Source: Ruminiclostridium sp. | GTDB lineage: Bacteria > Bacillota > Clostridia > Oscillospirales > Ruminococcaceae | Assembly: GCA_017942025.1 (NCBI GenBank) | Contig: JAGAVH010000077.1 | Coordinates: 1 to 64,000, forward strand | DNA length: 64,000 nucleotides | Reading direction: 5' to 3' | Part shown: positions 62,959 to 64,000 of the stretch, in pieces | Numbering within the stretch: the stretch's first letter is position 1 | Layout of the letters: each line of letters starts with the position of its first letter | Program-made: the position numbers and the translations under genes | The notes under the pieces: model-generated | Databases searched by the model: none | What the model was told of the DNA's origin: nothing | The model's input: only the letters and a program-made list of their open reading frames with translations

Positions 62959-64000
62959 TTATTCATCTGCTCCGCAACATCTCTTATATTTCTTTCCACT
63001 TCCGCAGGGGCAGGGATCGTTTCTGCCTACTCTCTGGGAAGAATCTTTTTTTACAGGTGTGTGTGCTCCTGCATTTTCAGGTGCGGGTTTCATAACCTGC
63101 TCGCGCTGGGGAGGTGCTTCTGTTCTGACTTTGACTGTGAGCACAAGTCTTACTGTGTCTTCACGGATAGAAGCTATCATCTCATCAAACATAGCAAAGC
63201 CTTCGATTCTGTATTCTACTACAGGATCACGCTGTGCATAACCTCTGAGTCCGATACCGCGCTTTAATTCTTCCATTGCGTCGATGTGATCCATCCACTT
63301 TGTGTCAACTACTTTAAGCAGACAGATACGTTCAACCTCGCGCATGGTTTCGCTTCCGAGCTCTTCTTCACGGAGTTTATAACGCGATTCAGCTCTCTGG
63401 ATAAGCATTTTGATGATATCCTTACGGTCGATATTATTAAGATCGTCAATGGTATAATCAAAATCGGTTTCTGTTGTAAGCACATTCATATAATGCTCAC
63501 GAAGACCTGCAAAGTTCCAGTTTTCAGGATATTCATGTCCGCAGTAGGTAGCTACGCTCTCTTCAATGGTATCCTTAATCATACTTTTGATATAATCGCT
63601 TATATCTTCGCCGTTAAGCACCTTTGCACGCTGTGTATAGATTGTCATACGCTGCTGTGACATAACATCGTCAAAGTCAAGGACATTCTTACGGATTGAG
63701 AAGTTTCTGCCTTCAACCTTGCGCTGTGAGGATTCGATTGTGTTTGTGAGGAATTTGTTTTCAATAGGCATATCCTCTTCGATACCAAGAGTCTGCATAA
63801 TACCCTGAACTCTTTCACCGCCGAACATACGCATAAGATCGTCTTCAAGAGAAATGAAGAAGCGGCTTTCGCCGGGGTCACCCTGACGGCCGGCACGACC
63901 TCTTAACTGGTTGTCGATACGGCGTGATTCGTGACGTTCTGTACCAAGAATAAACAGACCGCCTGCCTGTCTTACTTCTTCAGCTTCGCCTTCTATCTGA
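62959..64000 (-). CDS. secA: Protein translocase ATPase SecA, C-terminal part (window cuts the 5' end)
   Basis: The frame runs off the right edge, so the true start lies beyond 64000. The visible part of about 346 codons holds the end of the second nucleotide-binding domain (IGTERHESRRIDNQLRGRAGRQGDPG, translated from 63850-63950), the helical wing and scaffold regions, and the C-terminal zinc tail DPCPCGSGKKYKRCCG. SecA drives pre-protein export through SecYEG. Positions to 63834 are in one frame with an internal Met, which is not a start. Confidence 0.95.
   Translation of the reverse strand, partial: QIEGEAEEVRQAGGLFILGTERHESRRIDNQLRGRAGRQGDPGESRFFISLEDDLMRMFGGERVQGIMQTLGIEEDMPIENKFLTNTIESSQRKVEGRNFSIRKNVLDFDDVMSQQRMTIYTQRAKVLNGEDISDYIKSMIKDTIEESVATYCGHEYPENWNFAGLREHYMNVLTTETDFDYTIDDLNNIDRKDIIKMLIQRAESRYKLREEELGSETMREVERICLLKVVDTKWMDHIDAMEELKRGIGLRGYAQRDPVVEYRIEGFAMFDEMIASIREDTVRLVLTVKVRTEAPPQREQVMKPAPENAGAHTPVKKDSSQRVGRNDPCPCGSGKKYKRCCGADE

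Overview
The window is a chromosomal segment from a low-GC Gram-positive, probably spore-forming anaerobe of the Ruminococcus/Clostridia type. The grounds are: A/T-rich sequence with strong Shine-Dalgarno sites and near-consensus sigma-A promoters (17-base spacers throughout); sporulation genes (SpoVT, SpoVB-like, YabP, YabQ, YlzJ-like); a T-box leader; Firmicutes gene orders (Asp23-FakA-RecG-RsmE, TepA-YlzJ-FtsK, SpoVB-MazG-HU-S4-YabP-YabQ-DivIC); and a cellobiose 2-epimerase that strongly resembles the Ruminococcus albus enzyme as I remember it. No rRNA, tRNA or CRISPR array was seen.

Layout. 1-141: left end of an IS3-family element cut by the window edge. 184-8872 (minus): a small acidic membrane protein, RsmE, RecG, FakA-like kinase, Asp23 protein, then the operon PHP phosphatase / Lrp regulator / aminotransferase / IspE. 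9074-12864 (plus): the ACT/PFL pair and an NhaC antiporter. 12950-15717: a beta-glucan island (cytosolic GH5, secreted GH16 lichenase lipoprotein, AraC regulator). 15776-19602: Phe T-box plus pheST. 19743-26167: accessory-like genes (ECF sigma factor with a large extra domain, cytidine deaminase, NUDIX, flavodoxin-fold reductase, SpoVT, TIR protein coupled to a VanX-type dipeptidase). 26406-34410: TepA, YlzJ-like, UppP, FtsK, YgiQ radical SAM, ComEC-like beta-lactamase-fold protein. 35262-39618: the SpoVB-to-DivIC sporulation/division cluster. 39705-45772: transporters, pyrophosphatase, Maf and FeoB. 45905-60573: a 15-kb surface-glycan locus. 60585-64000: a structured intergenic element, then HlyD-like adaptor, cellobiose 2-epimerase and the 3' part of secA, all minus.

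The most distinctive part is the glycan locus. It has two GtrA-type flippases, one polyprenyl-phosphate-sugar synthase (GT2), one divergent and four tandem paralogous multi-membrane GT-C-like transferases, and a ManC-Gmd-Rmd set that should make GDP-D-rhamnose. This looks like a chromosomal GtrA/GtrB/GtrC glycosylation module in which the GtrC role has been multiplied; the acceptor is unknown. Other items worth following are the multi-hairpin element at 60585-60747, the TIR-VanX gene pair, the sigma factor with a 340-residue C-terminal extension, and the two-frame lysine-rich overlap between ygiQ and the next gene.
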